NCBI GenBank assembly: GCA_026874595.1
Contig: CM049311.1
Location: 9,401,676-9,465,675 of the forward strand
Direction: 5' to 3'
Length of the DNA: 64,000 nucleotides
Source of the DNA: Sipunculus nudus
Lineage: Eukaryota > Annelida > Sipuncula > Golfingiida > Sipunculidae
The translations under genes were made by a program, and so were the position numbers. A model generated the notes under the pieces. That model searched no databases, was not told where the DNA came from, and worked only from the letters and a program-made list of their open reading frames with translations. Every line of letters begins with the position of its first letter. The stretch's first letter is position 1. Positions 29,001 through 44,700 of the stretch are shown one piece after another.

Positions 29001-32000
29001 AATTCATTATATTAGATTTTCTTAAATTAAATATCATGAAAGAAAAAAAAATAGTTATCTTTCTTGTCATGTTAGCTGGTTGCTTCAGCTGTAAATATGC
29101 CCCATGTCTCAGCTTGGGGCAACAAATAAAGTCTGTATTATCATTACACATGTAGATATCAGTTTTCTATCAATTCCATGATGTGTCAAGGTGTGGGTTA
29201 TACTGGAAATCCAATAACTGAAGCATAACTGAAGAATAATTTATATTTAGAAACTTATCACAGCATTAGGCTGTGGTAAGTATTGAATGGCTCATACTGA
29301 TATAATTTAATGATATGGGTCATAATTATACTTACAGTGAGTGTTATCACCTTGTCAAACATGGATATGGGGGGCTCATGATAGTCAAAGACAAAGTACT
29401 GCAACAGAAAACAAACATATCATTATCAATGTGCTGCATTGAGAACACAAACCTAAGTAGATAAATAATAGTAATAAATAATACCTGGTCCTAGATTTCC
29501 TCTCAGATAGTAAAACAACATGTAAGAGCAAGCAAAGAAACTTATATAATCATATATACTGGTGCCGAACAAGGCTGTGTTCTGTCAGCTGTTCTTTTTA
29601 TTCTGTATACAAATAACTTGTCTGTGAGCCTTTCAGATTGTAAAATTATCAAATATGCAGATGATACAGTCATTCTAGGGCTGATATACAATTGAAAACC
29701 ATTCAATATGTGACTATTTGGTGTGATGAACACTACCTTCAATTAAATGTTAAGAAGACTAAAGAAGTAGTCTTTGATTTCATGAGATTAAATTCTAAAA
29801 TTACCCCAGTTGCAATCAAAAATGAAGAAGTAGAAAATTATAAATACTTGGTATTTATTATTGACAGAAATCTGAATTGAAAAGAACATGTGTTGAATCA
29901 ATCCAAATAAGCAAACAAAAGATTTTATTACCTGTATTATCTAAGAAAGCTTGTACTGACAGAAGCGTAATCACCATGTTTTATAACTCAGGAATTTTCA
30001 GTGTCACAAGTTATGCAATGGAGTGCTAGTTTACAAATATATCTGATAAGTTAAAGAAACAGCCAAACAATAGCATGAAGAGAAGTTGTAGAATAACTAG
30101 TACTTCTCTTGCCACACACCAGGTAATCTATGAAACCAATTCAGTGGCCTTCATTTAAAAGGTCATGAAAGGCACATTACATCCCCTACATTCAGAGTTC
30201 AGTTTTTTCCCTTCAGGTAAACACTTAGATGTAACATTCTGCAGAGCCACTCACTTATTATACCCACAGTATTAAATTTTTTAGCTCACTACCCTGTAGA
30301 TATTTAACTTTTCAACTGTGTTTTATCTGCAGCTTATTTTTACGAAATTATTTTTACATGCATAGTCAAATACCTTGTGTTATTTTATATATTTATTTCA
30401 AGTTTATGAAATGAACTGCAAGTCAACAACAAATATCTGGAGCTGACAGAAAATAAATCGGATCTTATCTTTAATGGAATCAGGGAAGAAAATAACCATG
30501 CAAATTGGCACACATGTACATTTTTATGACACATTTTAATATATCAAAATATGTATATATATTTAATTTAAATTTTATTTTAGCTAACTTCAAACTTTGT
30601 ATTACACCTGGCAAGCTGAAGTTTTTCTACTCCTAACATTCTCTTTAATTATAGTATTTAAATAATCATTTTCTTATATATATATTAAAATTTTTTGTTG
30701 TTAGAGGTAACCACCTCCATATTTTTATACCAGCTTAACTATGTACATCTGCATAATTCTTTTCTGGTTTCAGACTACTTGACAGGGATGTTGCAACGTA
30801 CTGTTTCTTTTCATTTATATCCTTGTTTTATTCAGGCCCAGTAACTACTGCACCTGCAGGCCATGGGTCATACTACCTAGGAACCCCCAAAAGTGGCACT
30901 CATTTGTGAGTGAAAAACTGTCATGGTGTACAACCTTCCCATTAAGCCTGCAGAGCGCTCACTCAGGGTTGGTCCTGAATATGAAAAATCTAACTGTCTC
31001 GGCTGATTCTAACTCATGTTCTCCCAGTTTAGTTCTGTAATCTACCCCTGGACCACAGAAGTTGGTTATTATTCAAATATTCTTTTAAACACACAGACTG
31101 CACTGTTCTTGTACTCTCTATGGAGTGGTGGACTTACCTCATTGAAGTATGGACAGTTGGTGCTGCGTTTTATGTTACTGAACTTGACATTGTTTCCCAC
31201 CTCCACTTTAACTACAGGATCAATGTCCAAACCTGCCAACTGCTGGGCTTGAATTATGTTCAAACAAATCTGAAATTATAGAAAAAAATGTGATGATGAA
31301 ACAAATTTGAAACTAGAATGGCTTTGTTTTTGCAATGCAGAAACAGATATATATGTCTTCCCCCCCCCCCCCCCCCCCCCGACCATCCCAAAACATTAGG
31401 GGTAAAAATATGCACTATCTGTCTCAAAACAATAATTCCACATGTCCCCAGATGTGACCTTCAAGATCCAGGTTAAGTTCAACAGTTTTCAAAATCCTCT
31501 GAGATTTTGGCAGAAGGAACTGGGTTTCAAAACTTGAAGAGAAAATCTTCAGCACTTCCAAAGTTACGGGGGTCACAATAATCCTATAATTGCACAGATT
31601 TGACGTTGAAGATCATGGTCAAGGTCACCAGTACACATTCTAACCTGAGAACTCTGTGGAAACAACTTTTGTGATAAATCTGTCGGAAAAATATGCAAGA
31701 AAATAACTATAATTTGGCTTATCTGACTTTAATGGTCCTGGTCAAGGTCACAGTTTTCGTCCAAGAACTTTGTTGAAAGAAGTGGTGTTCCAAATTTGAT
31801 GACAAAATGTGAAATACTTCAAAAGTTATAGGGTTCACAAAAATTTTAAATTTTGGCTGATTTGACCTTGAAAGTGATGGTCACTGGTAATGTCAGAGAT
31901 CAGGTAGAAACAATTTGTAATTCAAATTTTGGGAAAAAATATGCAGCCCAGACGACCACTGACAACGACTATACAGATGATGCCACTGTAAATAACATCT

Positions 32001-35000
32001 CTCCTGGGGGGGGGGGGAAGAAACATAATCATAGACAGAATATGATAATTAAAAAAATAAAAATTTTAAACAAATATGATGAATAAATCTGAACCAGATG
32101 TGACAAGATTTGCCAGCAGCCAAATATAATATGAAACTAAAAAATATGTTAAAAAATAGTGAAAATTACAGAGTGGCAGCTTCACTCAGGATGACAAGAC
32201 ATTGATGTCCATGGGTTGGATCATTTCATATGGAAATGATAAAGTAAAACGTTGCTAAAAACTGATCACTACAGGGCATTCTGCAAAAACATGTGAAGGA
32301 ACCTGAAACTCATCATGTAAATCAATATGTATTAAGAGTAGTATTTATATTTGACATTTCAAATAAATTAATCGAATTTTTTTTTGTAATTCAATACAAA
32401 TTCCCTCCTATAAATCAGAAGAACACAAAAAGATTCACTTCTTTGATTATAAAATAATGGCTAAGCAAATGAATGTGGATAAGATTAATTATAGACAGTT
32501 TCCTAAACTGACTTGTAACAGATAATTTATACATACCTTATACAGATATTTGTTTCACATATTGGAAGACCGAAAAGTACCCTGGCTGGAGGGATAATAT
32601 ATATATTACCTGGAAGTGTCTCGGTTTATGTAGTTCTTGTTCAAGCATGCCTCTCTGCACCCTGTAAAAATCATCAAGTATTGTAACAATCAAGCATTGT
32701 GAATCTAACTCTGATGTTTCAAAAATGAATAAAAAAATACTGGTCCTATGATTTACTGATCTTTGTCACAAGATTCCAGAAATTTATCCAGATTTGGGAT
32801 AAGTTAAGATATGAGCGATATTCAAAAACCAGAACTAATTATACAGTGAGCCATATGCAATATAATTTGAAAAATATATATCTGGATAAATAAATCAGCA
32901 AAGCAGATGATGGCAATGAATTCAACATAACACTGCATCAAATGAATTAATATCTGAAGGGGTCCATTAGAAATTACAAAGCTCCATTAATACAAACTAA
33001 TCCATTTAAGTAAAACTGATAAAGGGTCATGTCAAAAGACATATATATGTAAAAAGAAATGTTAGTTTGAATGATGTAATATCACATATACTGGTCAAGG
33101 TTTATAATTAGAATTGCCATTTTCAAAGAATATATGAAAAGTACATTATCATTACTGTGCATTATCAGATATAAAAGAGTGGTGCTTATGCAAAAATAAG
33201 ACCATGACAAACACAGGCAGAAGCAAATCCAAGTGAGGGTCCTGGGGGTCTGGACCCCCCCCCCCCCCCCTTTCCTTTTTTAGCCACTGCAACCTTTTTA
33301 AGGCTTTCAAACCAATTTTTGTGGCCTGGACCCCCTTTCTGGACCTGGGAACATTTTTAGGCTTTGGTCAGTAGTCCTCCTGGGGTTACACCCCCCATTT
33401 TTCTAAATCCTGGATCCGCCCCTGACAGGGCTTCCAACAGGCGTCTGAATAAATATAGGATTTTTACAGCAGCACCTCAGGACTGAATGTAAGATTTTAT
33501 CAGAATTTTCAGCCAAAAAGGAGAAAAAAATATAGGGGTTTTCACTGCACAATCATGTTTAACTCTGTTACTTTAATTACCATGATTTTTAGTTCTCAAA
33601 ACATAATCTTAAAGTCTGTTTAAATGGATTAGATAGTTGTACTTACATGACTATATAACAATAAATAAATATATTGTTCTACAAAAGAGCTGAACGTGAA
33701 TTTAGTATTAATAGGTGTATATAACAATTATTATTCAATATTAACAGTTATATTGGAAACATGAATCTGCAGTGAAAAAATATGGTAGATTAAGGCCTTA
33801 ATGCTGGAAAAATATGAAATTATTGGAGACATGTTTTTCAAAGGAAAATAAAGGAATAAATAGGAAATATACGAGTTGTAAGAAGCCCTGCAATCACAAT
33901 TGCTGTGCTGCATAAAATGGCAGCTCAAATCCACTTTATATGCTTATATGAAACAGAAAACAAAAGTTTTCCAACACAAAAACACCAACTCAAACCAACT
34001 GCTGTGTATTTTACACAAAACATGCTTACCCTTGACGACAGGCAAAGTTAATGACTCTAATCAGAGATCATTATGAGTTATATACATGAATAAATGTGAA
34101 ATGGTGTGAATTCAAAATATAGTCTAAACTGGCTTACATTACTCAAGAAATGAGCTTGATGCATGAACAGCTATCTTATCGAGGGATGTTGACTTATTAG
34201 CAATCCCATGCTGGAAAGCCCAAGGAATGATCAAACTTGCCAAAACTACTGTCAGAATGTAAATTGTTACTGATGTACTTTGACAAATGACTGATGTAAG
34301 AATTTTTTTTCATTCAGAGTCCGGAAAAACTTTCCAGTCTAAAACTTTGAAAAATGTCTGAGAATGCTATAATTTTTAAACATGAATTTTGGAAAAAAAT
34401 ACAAGATACCTGACCTTAACATATTTGGTACTTGACCTTGACATATTTAGAACTGTTAAGACAAGCCCCTTCTGAAAGTTTATGTGGCCACATATTAGTT
34501 TGTTCCTTGGGTTACGTACAATCTGATTCCCCAATCATTATAAATTATGTATAATATTGTTCATGCCTCACCTTGGACTTCACAGCAGTAAATTTAAAGG
34601 CACTGTAAAGTTAACTAAAATACCTGGTGACATTTTTAGTACTACACAATGTAACAGACCCTGAAATGACCCGCAGAAGCTGATATACAGTGGCCAATAG
34701 GAAGAATTACCCCTAAAAAGTTAAGATTAAAAAAAATTTTTTCTTACACCTTTCAATCCATATGTACAAACATTTAATCAACTACAGTACCTACCCTTTA
34801 AACTTCCTTCCACAGGTAAATTAACAAGTACATATTAGCTTTCAATAAATGTTTATAATGCAAAATAATAAAAAAATATATTGTTTTATTGGCAGTTTTG
34901 CCTGAATCTATTTAATCAGTCAAACATGCAAAAAGAATCCCTATTATTCAGTTTTCAAGGTTACAGACCTTTATGTATGATATACATGTATTATTATTTT

Positions 35001-38000
35001 GCTCTTTTAACCTGTTATTACAGTGATGAAATTCTTGACAGTAACTCTTGTGTTAAAATACCTAATACTTTGTATGTATTACAGTATAGAGACAATTAGG
35101 ATGTACAGGTACATAATTACTACTGATTCTACTTAATTTCTCTAGTACAGGTTCATAGTCTTTAACTGACAAGATTCCAATTCTTCTGATGCAATTGCTG
35201 GCTATTTAAAATTGAGACTGGGCATTTAGAACCCCTCTGGGAGAGTAAGAAAAAAGAAGTTGTCCTATGTCCTTCCTAAAATGACAAATTCTCCACCTCA
35301 GGGAGCTTTAATAATTAGATTTGGTTATAACATTAAGAAGAGCAAGCTGATTGTTTTAATAAATGTAATATTTGAAAAATATCATAAGTAGCACATGACC
35401 AAGAACTAGGCAAACACAGCCTGAGTGAAAAAGGGCACAATAAACATGATACATTTGTCCTTTTAATAAATTAACATCTGACCAATGTTCTCTCTTATAT
35501 TTACAGTGTAACCAGTACTAACTACTGCTTTTGTCTACATATACAGTACTCAATAAATAAATATATGTGTTCACGATTACCTGCGACCAGAAAACATGGA
35601 CTCAACCATGGCTGTCTGTGAGGCAGTGTCTTCTCCATCCATGGAACTGATGCGAGATCTACATAAAAAGAACACATTTATTCACAAATCTGTAGAAATC
35701 TGCCTAAAAAATAAACATTTGAGCACATTAACAAAATGAACTTGTGCCTCTTAGTACATCTGTCACATCTGCTTAATAGTTTTAATTAACAGAAATTAGT
35801 GAATCATTGTTCATTTATTCATGAGTTCATTAACTAAGCATTTAGTTTACCAATTTGTTAATAGGTGGCAGCAATGACTGACATCAAAATTTCATCTGAT
35901 GGTTGTGGTGAAAAGCATACTGAAAGGGGAAGAATTCCTGAACATGGTGCATCCCCCCCCCCCCCCCCATCCCCTCTCAGCCCCCCCCCCCCCCCAACAC
36001 AAACAAACAAATAAAAAATATAATACACATAAACAAATAAAACATTAATACAGAGCTCCAAAATCATACAAAATCAAAGCTGTCAAAACATTTTTCCATA
36101 TTTATTCAACCACAGAAAAAGGCCTGATATATAATAAAAAATATTGGGAAAAATAAGGGTAACACTGGTAAAACAGATTTATTTGACATACAAGAAAAAA
36201 TTCAGAATAGTTCAACAAAAAAATAAAAAGCAACAATGGCTCAATATTGCACAAGTCTAGCTTCGGTGGTCTTGTGTGGTCTCCCTTTTGATGACACAAA
36301 ATGAAATAAAAAACATAGCTTTGCACTTAAAAATGCGACCCAATCATTTAAATTTATTTTCAAATTATTAAATGTAATATGAAGACTTAGCATTTATATA
36401 TATACACACACACACACATATACATACATACCTGTAGGTGTGGGCAGAGCTGACTGATGCCGTCTCATCCACCAGAGCAAAGTCCTCCATCTGTCTTTCT
36501 GCGTAAGCGTCCGCGTCATCTTGGTTGTTTTCCTGCCACTGTTCTAGGATTGGAAAGTCAAAGGCTGTGTTGTCCCACTGGCCCACCTGGCCATCAGGAC
36601 TGAAGTAGTTGGCCTCAAATGTGATGCTTGTCTGTGAAATATGAACATTTACTGAAATACCGTAAAAACTGGTGTATAAGTTGAAAAATTTACACCTCAA
36701 ATAATGACAAATATCGATTGAGAAAAGCTACTCCGACTTATACACCAAAACTTATAAATGAAACCCTGGATCGACCCGAAACTATGACTTACCTGTGTCA
36801 CGATGTCAACAATGGTGGCCAATGGGAGATCGAAGGTATTCTGTTATTGTATTGTCTTTTTTAAATCCTATTAACAATATTATTATGAGCATTCAAATAT
36901 TGATATAAACAACAACAAGAAACAACAAGGGACCCATGGGTCATAGCGCTCAGCTGAAGTTTGAAAGTTTTACCAAATGCAAAAATATATAAATATTCTA
37001 TTGTAATGTTTTTCATTTATATGAGCATATGAGAAGCTGAGAGGAAAGGGGCCCTCCTACTTGGTTATAGTAAAGTTCTATATACATGATTGCAAACTAA
37101 TACTCTGACAAGACTGTTATGAAGAAAAACAGTAACAGTTTTGAGATACTGTGATGCATATGAAAAATTTACAGATGGACAGGCAAGTGGACAGAATGGA
37201 CTAATACCTTTATTTCACTTTCAAGAGAATAATGCATTTAAGTTTATATATAAGACTATTTTTTTAGCATATCCAGTTTTTCCATTAATAGTTTTTATCT
37301 GATTCATTTTTTTATTTACAAGTTTTATAAATTTGTAATAAACAAGGGACCCATGGGTCACGGCGCTCAGCTGATCCTGATTGGACTATAAATGTATCAC
37401 CATTGTGATACTATATTGAGTAGATAAAGTTTAGAATATCATGGTCATGTTGGGTTTTATAAAGGAATATAATGTAATATGTGAGTAAATGATATATGAA
37501 ATAACCTGACTGATGGATTAATATGGAGTAAAATATAGTGGTTTATTTTTTATTTATTTGGGAGGGGTCGAAAAAAGCAATTTATTTGAGCAAATATGAA
37601 TGCAATGACAGTATGCTAAGCAGTGGTATAATGATGATAAGGCTATTTGATGAAGGATCTATAGTGTATGGAAAACTGCAAGAGTTCAATTTGACAGATA
37701 AAAGGTTATGATTAACTATACTGATGAGGGGATTTATGAATTTGTGACTGTATGACATAATATCTTGACAAGATCGGTCTTGACAAGGTGCATTATTTTG
37801 ATGCCCCTCACGTCTACATATTACACAATACTGACATAATTTCTGGTATGTACATAGGTACCTATGGACAAATGGTCAACAGTACTGAACCACCTGGAAG
37901 GTTAAAATCTTAAAAATATGATGAAATGTAGATATTGTTTGAGAGGAAGAGGTAATCTGGGCCATGGTTGGTTTATATGATTGAAGAAAATGTTATAATG

Positions 38001-38714
38001 ATAATATAATAAATAATATTTGAGACCTGACCATGCCTTTCCATTGGTTTCCTTTTTGATAAGCTGTTGACAGTTCAACAGTTTACACATTTGTCTGATG
38101 AGATCCAATTTATCTGGTAAAATTTTTTTATCAATTTTATGATATGTATACAGTTGCCATAACGTCCTCATTCCACAGGTGCAATGACTTGATAGGGGGG
38201 GGGGGGGGAGGGGTGTTGTGTTATGATCAGAGTTACAATGCCTCTGTCTCTCTGTAGATATTTTCTTTAATTATTAAATTTTATGCTATAGCCATAGAAC
38301 TATTGTTCACAGTGCCAAGGAGCAAAGCCTCAGTGGGATGAAGAAGGGGATGGTGAGAGTTACAACACCCTTGCATATACATACAGGATATGAAATTTAA
38401 TTCAACAGTGCTTATAAAAAAAAGTTTATTCATGAAAATTAAATATTTAAAACAGAAAGAAAGATGGAGAAACAAAGGAAATAATTTTTTCCCCCATTCT
38501 ACTGAGCCAAGAAAAAATTAACAATATTTGCATTTATTCCTTTTTTTCATTACATAATTTTAATCCAAGTTTCCGAATGTTACTATGAATTTACAGTATA
38601 ACATACATGTGATTGTGAATATTTCGGTTGATTCACATTTCTAAATTGCTAATGTATCTAGTTTATAGTACCTGTCAACAGAATGGGATGGAGGGAGCAA
38701 GGGAGGCAATTAGG

Positions 38715-38750
<36 letters not shown>

Positions 38751-41700
38751 GAGAGAAAGAAAGATGGAGAAAGAAAGAGAAAAAGAAGAGGAGAGAAAGA
38801 GAGAGAAAGAGAGACCTAGACTGCCAGAGAGAGAGAGAAAGAGAGGCTCTCTGGTAATTACTGCCTGACCCAGCCTGACCCAGACACTCACAGTGGGAGT
38901 AGGTCAGACCTGAAGGTGTTATGTAACTGCCCAGTACACTGCATTTATACTGATCTGATGCAAACAATGAAGACATGGTACCTGGAAACTTGAATAAAAT
39001 CTACAGTTTTTGATCAATTGGTTTCAAATTCAGATTTTAACAGATGAAATGTTAATGTGTACATGCTGTGAAAATTATATCCACAGCACTAACAGGAAAA
39101 ATTTGAATATTTATATTTTTTTAAATGGTATCAGGAAAAAAAGAAAAGTATTCTCAGCTATAAAACTAATACATGTGTTAAAATTAATCCAAGGATCAAA
39201 ACACCCAATATATCATACCAGGAGCAAACTGGAGTTGGGAATGTTTAATTTTATGAACTGAAATAAAAGACCAGCAATATAAATTTTGATTATTTAGCCA
39301 GTCTCATGTAACAACTGATACAACCATGAGTTATAAGTCAAAAAAATTAAAATCTTTAATGAACACTTGTCTGAGTAATATTTTAAATTTTTGACATATT
39401 TATTTATTATTTTAATTTTGTAATAAATATAAACCAACAAGTTAAAGACCTGGAAAAGACCTGGAAATTTAGATTAATTTAATATAATCAACTGCATCCT
39501 TGTCTATCATTATCTTGCTTCATATAATCCCTTATAGTAAACAACAATTTATTTTAATTATTTATTTTTCATTTTTATGGTTGAAATGAAAGATTCCCAA
39601 TGGTGACTGCATGGTGTTATTTGAAATACAATTTTGGCCATCCATGGAAGATCCATAAATGATCAGTAATTGCAAGGTAATCCCCTGTAACTCAATAACT
39701 ATAAATTCCTTTTCCATTTATTTTTTTAAGTTCTTATCATAAACCAAATATTCAAAAAAAAAGCTTATTGTTATGTTTATGGCCTAAACAAATACTAGTG
39801 GAGGGGGTTGGACAGTTAGATCCAGTTGAAGCCACCCAAGAGCTGGCTGGCTGCAGAGTGCCTCGCTTCAAGCATGCATAATTGGCCTGAAAGGTCAATG
39901 TGGGGACATAAAAGAGGGGCTTCAGTACAGCCAAGGTGTGATATGGTCTCATAAAAACTTTCATAAAAGCTAGTTTTTGACCAATTCCTTTTATAACTTC
40001 AGAATTTAGAAGCTTAAATCCTTACCAGTGCAAGATATGAAAATTAAATCAACAGTGCTTACAGGGAAAAAACATGCCATGGCCAAAGTTGGGCAAAATT
40101 TAAGGTACTGATTTTATATTTATGCTAATAACTTATAAAATTTGAAAAATTCAGAACTAATTTTGGGAATACAATTGAATCTTGATTAAATAATGTTATA
40201 TCCCTGGCAAAAAATGTCTACCTTCAGCAATTTTCATGTTAAGAGAGTAAATATATTTTTTGATTTTTTACAAAGTGCATTATGGTTGGGCCTAGAACTT
40301 AAAACAATTACATGATACTGACATCATTTCTGGCATATGCATAGCGAATGTATAGAAAAATATGTATATTATATATTATCAAAGTCAGATCAGTGGTTTT
40401 GATATTAGGCAATCTTAAAGTGTAACAATGGGGTTTTAATGGAAAAATGAAGTTTTTTCTTAACATCTCAAGGAAATGCAGTCCTAGTGACCAAACTTTT
40501 AGTATGGTAGAGGATTTGGGGGACATTTAACTGTATGCAAAATTTAAGGAACTTAGAGCTGAAGCTGGGGAGCTGAGCTCTAGTAAACTGCATAACACTA
40601 GCTTGGTGTAAACAATATATGACATGGTGCTTTAAAACTTCAATAAAATCTACAGTTTTTGATCAACTGGTTTCAAATTTTTAGTTTTAACAGTTGAAAT
40701 GGTAACAAAAACATGCTTTGAAAATTAAATCCACAGCAGTTACAGGAAAAAAACGTGCCATGGTCAAACTTGGGCAAAATTTAAGGTACAAATTTTATAT
40801 TTTTGCAAATATTTAAAAAAATTTAACAGATTTTGATCTAATTTTTGGTATACAATTCAATTTTGATTATTTAAAGTAGTATTCCTGAAAAAAAATTCCT
40901 ACCTTTAACACTTTTGGTCTTAAAAGACAAAATATCTTTCCTCATTTTTTTACAAAGTCCATTATATTTGGGCCCATAACTTTTTTAAATTAAATAATAC
41001 TGACTTAATTTCTAGCATGTACATAGGAACCATATAGAGGAATATTTATGGTAAAAATGAAGAAAACCAGATAAGTGGTTTTGATATTAGGCAGTCCTGA
41101 AGTGTGAAAATAGATTTCTAATAAAAAATTGAGGTTTTTCCTTAATATCTCGAAGGAACGAAGTCATATTGACCCAATTTTTGGCATGGTAGGAGATTTT
41201 GGGGACATCTAACTGTGTGCCGAATTTCAGATTCTTAGGTCGAACGGTGTCGAAACGTGCCAGTCTTACGGACGGACACCCAGACGGACAGACGGACGGA
41301 CGGACAGACGGACGGACGACGGAAAATGGACCACGACTATAGCTCAGATGACTTATAGTCAGCTGAGCTAAAAAAACTGAAAATATAAGTGAAAATATTA
41401 GAATTCTCAGTTGCAATCATTATATATCCAGAGTGTAGCTCATATTGGGTCATATTATGCATACACATCTATTTTATTATTTTAAAATCACAAATATTTA
41501 AACTGAATTTAAAAGAAAATAATGCCACAATATGGCATCTACAAGATTATTCCCTGAATCACTATTAACAAGTTTTGCACATTGGAGTTTTCAGTACATG
41601 CTTAATTTTATTCACTGAAATGAAATAAAAGATTCAGTAAATTTGATAAAATAAAAACATCTTTTAAAATAAACCAAAGTTGGTTGAATGAGGAACAAAC

Positions 41701-44700
41701 AATACCATTGTGCTAATTACTATCTCAGCTTAAATTTATTACTGGAATTAATATTCAATTTCACACCTGGAAAAGTTTTTACTCTTCTGAAGTAAGGAAT
41801 TACTTATCTGATGAACATCCACACTTTCATAGCAATACACCACTTTGTAGACACAATTAAATGTGCACTTAAATCATTGTAACCCTGGTGGTACAATACA
41901 AAATCTAAAATGTAGCATAGCCAAGAATAAAATAAAATACAGAAAATTATAACTTTCATCTAGTTAATGCACCATCTGGGGGGGGGCAGTGCAGGGCAGA
42001 GGGGAAGCCTGCTAGTAGTGGCCAAGCTGAGCCAAGGCAAGCTGCCTGGGGTCGGTTACATAATGCAAGTGAAGGATGTACTACCAGGTGGGCTAGATGT
42101 AAACAACACTTGATATGGTGTATGGAAACCTGAATAAAAGCTGCTCTTTTCAATCAATTCCTTTGAAATTTTAGATTTTAAAAGATTAAATCCGTATGTA
42201 TGTATGTTGTGAAAATTAAATCAACAGTGCTTATAGGGAAAAAACGTGCCATTGCCAAAGTTGGACAAAATTTAAGGTATTGAATTTTTATTAATGCTAA
42301 TAACTTGACAAATTTGCAAAATTCAGATCTAATTTTGGGTAAACAATTGAATCTTGATTAAATGAAGTTATATTCCTGAAAAAATGTCTCCAGCTTCAGC
42401 AATTCTCATGTTAGGTGAGTAAATATATTTCCTGATTTTTTAAAAATTGCATTATATTTGGACCCATAACTTCAAAATAATACACAATACTGACCTAATT
42501 TTTGGTTTATTCATAGAAAATGTATGGAAGTATATGAATACTAAATATGATCAAAAGCAGATCAGTGGTTTTGATATTAGGCAGCCTTGAAGTGTAACGA
42601 TGGCTTTTTTATGGAAAATGGAGGTTTTTCCTTAATATCTCGAAGGAACTAAGTCCTAATGACCCAATTTTCGGTATGGTAGGAGATTTTGGGGACATCT
42701 AATGGTATGCATATTTTTGGATTCATAGGTCCAACGGTTTTAAAACGTGCCCTGTTAATGGACGGACTGCCGGACGGACGGCAACGGACAACGGACCAAG
42801 ACTATAGCTCAGATGACTTATAGTCAGCGGAGCTAAAAATGTTTCATCTTTTTATTTGTTCAAGTGACACTCAAGTCAAATTAAAACATCTCACTTACCT
42901 TCACATCCTCAGTCGGAATGGTCTCAGCCTGTCTCCTACTTTATTTGGCTAAAATTAATTTTTACCCCATTTTTGATGCAAAAAATCCACCTTGTCTTAC
43001 AAACTAGTTCCTCTTATACATCAGTTTTTACGTTAAGTAAAAATACTTAACTTTAGCAATATAAATGTGTTTGAGTGTATTCTTTACAGTTTTATTCACC
43101 ATTTGTTCACTTAATAGGGAAACATATATGTTATTCATAACTGACATTTCTACCAAGTGTGAGTTATTGAAGTAACTAAAAATAATAATATCACATGCTA
43201 GAATCTAACTATAGAAGGGTGAAACCAGGGAGCAAGGTTCGAGGAATGTATACCAATTCAAACATAATTTTTACTTATTCACAAAATTACAATTAGCAAT
43301 CATGTTTGAATTGAGAATTGTCTCTTTTGAAAATGCACACAATGTAGGATTCAGCAGACGTTAGGTTGAACATACAACATATTAGTGAGATTTTTAAACA
43401 TGGTATATAATATGGCTTAATATGGCTAACTGAACAACAATTGGCCCCCCCTTCTTTGCTCATATGAAATAAAAGCCAGGCATTAAGTGATGAGACCTGG
43501 TAAAAATAAAATATGTAACTTGCCGTACTTGACATTATCTGTCCTGTCTTTGTGAGAGAATCGTGATCATATTGTTCCTTAAATTAACTGTAAATAAGTA
43601 TTAATTTAGGTAACCCTTGTGAGAAACTGAGACTTTACTTGTTATTATATTCAAATAATTGATTTTCCATTACAAAATATATGCAAGTATATCAACAGGC
43701 AACAACTACCACTAGAGCACAAAGTCCTGCTTAAAAAACATACATGACACAAATGTGATAAAAAATTATTCCTACCTCTATAGCTCTGTTGTTGATGTCA
43801 ATGAGTTGCTCTGTAATTTTGAGTTCTGCTGACTGTACCAGCTGTTGTAAGATAAGTGTGATGCTGCCAACCAGCCTGAGAAAAAAACGTGAAAAATAAA
43901 ATAAGGTATATAAAGTCACAATTCTACTAAAAACATACCAGTTTTAGACCTTGTCATCATTAAAATTTCACTGTAGGAATTTTATCACTAAATCAATGAC
44001 TGTAGGTTTGCTTCAGAACAGAGTTGGGTCCAAAAGTAATTGTATTTAAATTAACTGTAATTACAATTACTTTTACAAGTTATTGTAATTGTAATCAATT
44101 ACATTTTCTAATCCTGGAAAGTAACTGTAATTGTTAATCAGAGTCGATTGCTTTTGAAAAGTAATTGTTTGAACCATAACTTTTCAATTCCTTTTAGGTA
44201 TATTTGTATCATATGAATAATTCCACCACACTGTCAAATTCATTAAGCATACCTGGTTATCAACCAATTCCCCATGTTCCTTGTGTACTTCAAAGGCACA
44301 TATGTATTTTAAGTAATATGTTATCTCAGGCTACTAGTTTATTTTTGACTGAATAAAAAAGTTTCCTATCAAATCTTTCCAATGTAAAGACTGTAAAAGG
44401 GGCCCAATCACCTGTAAAGCATGTTGAATTAACATGAAAAATAGCATTTTCTCTTTGAAATATAATGGTACCTGCCAAATTTTTGCACTGAAGCTGTTGG
44501 CTTACTCCTGTACATGTGTTAAAAACAGTTGACCGGGCACAATCCAAGGTGTCAACATAAACACAGCGCATGGGACTTCCTGCACCGCCTGGGCAAAATT
44601 ACATGTAAATCAGGAGACGCTCTGACTGACTTGGCCCCTAAAATGTAATACATATTCCCCCTGGCTGAAACATCACGTTTTCTGTCGCCGATAGGAAAAT

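Noticed and set aside
38628-38976. Arg/Glu-rich and Leu/Ser-rich ORFs
   Set aside because: They are translations of a GA microsatellite on the two strands.
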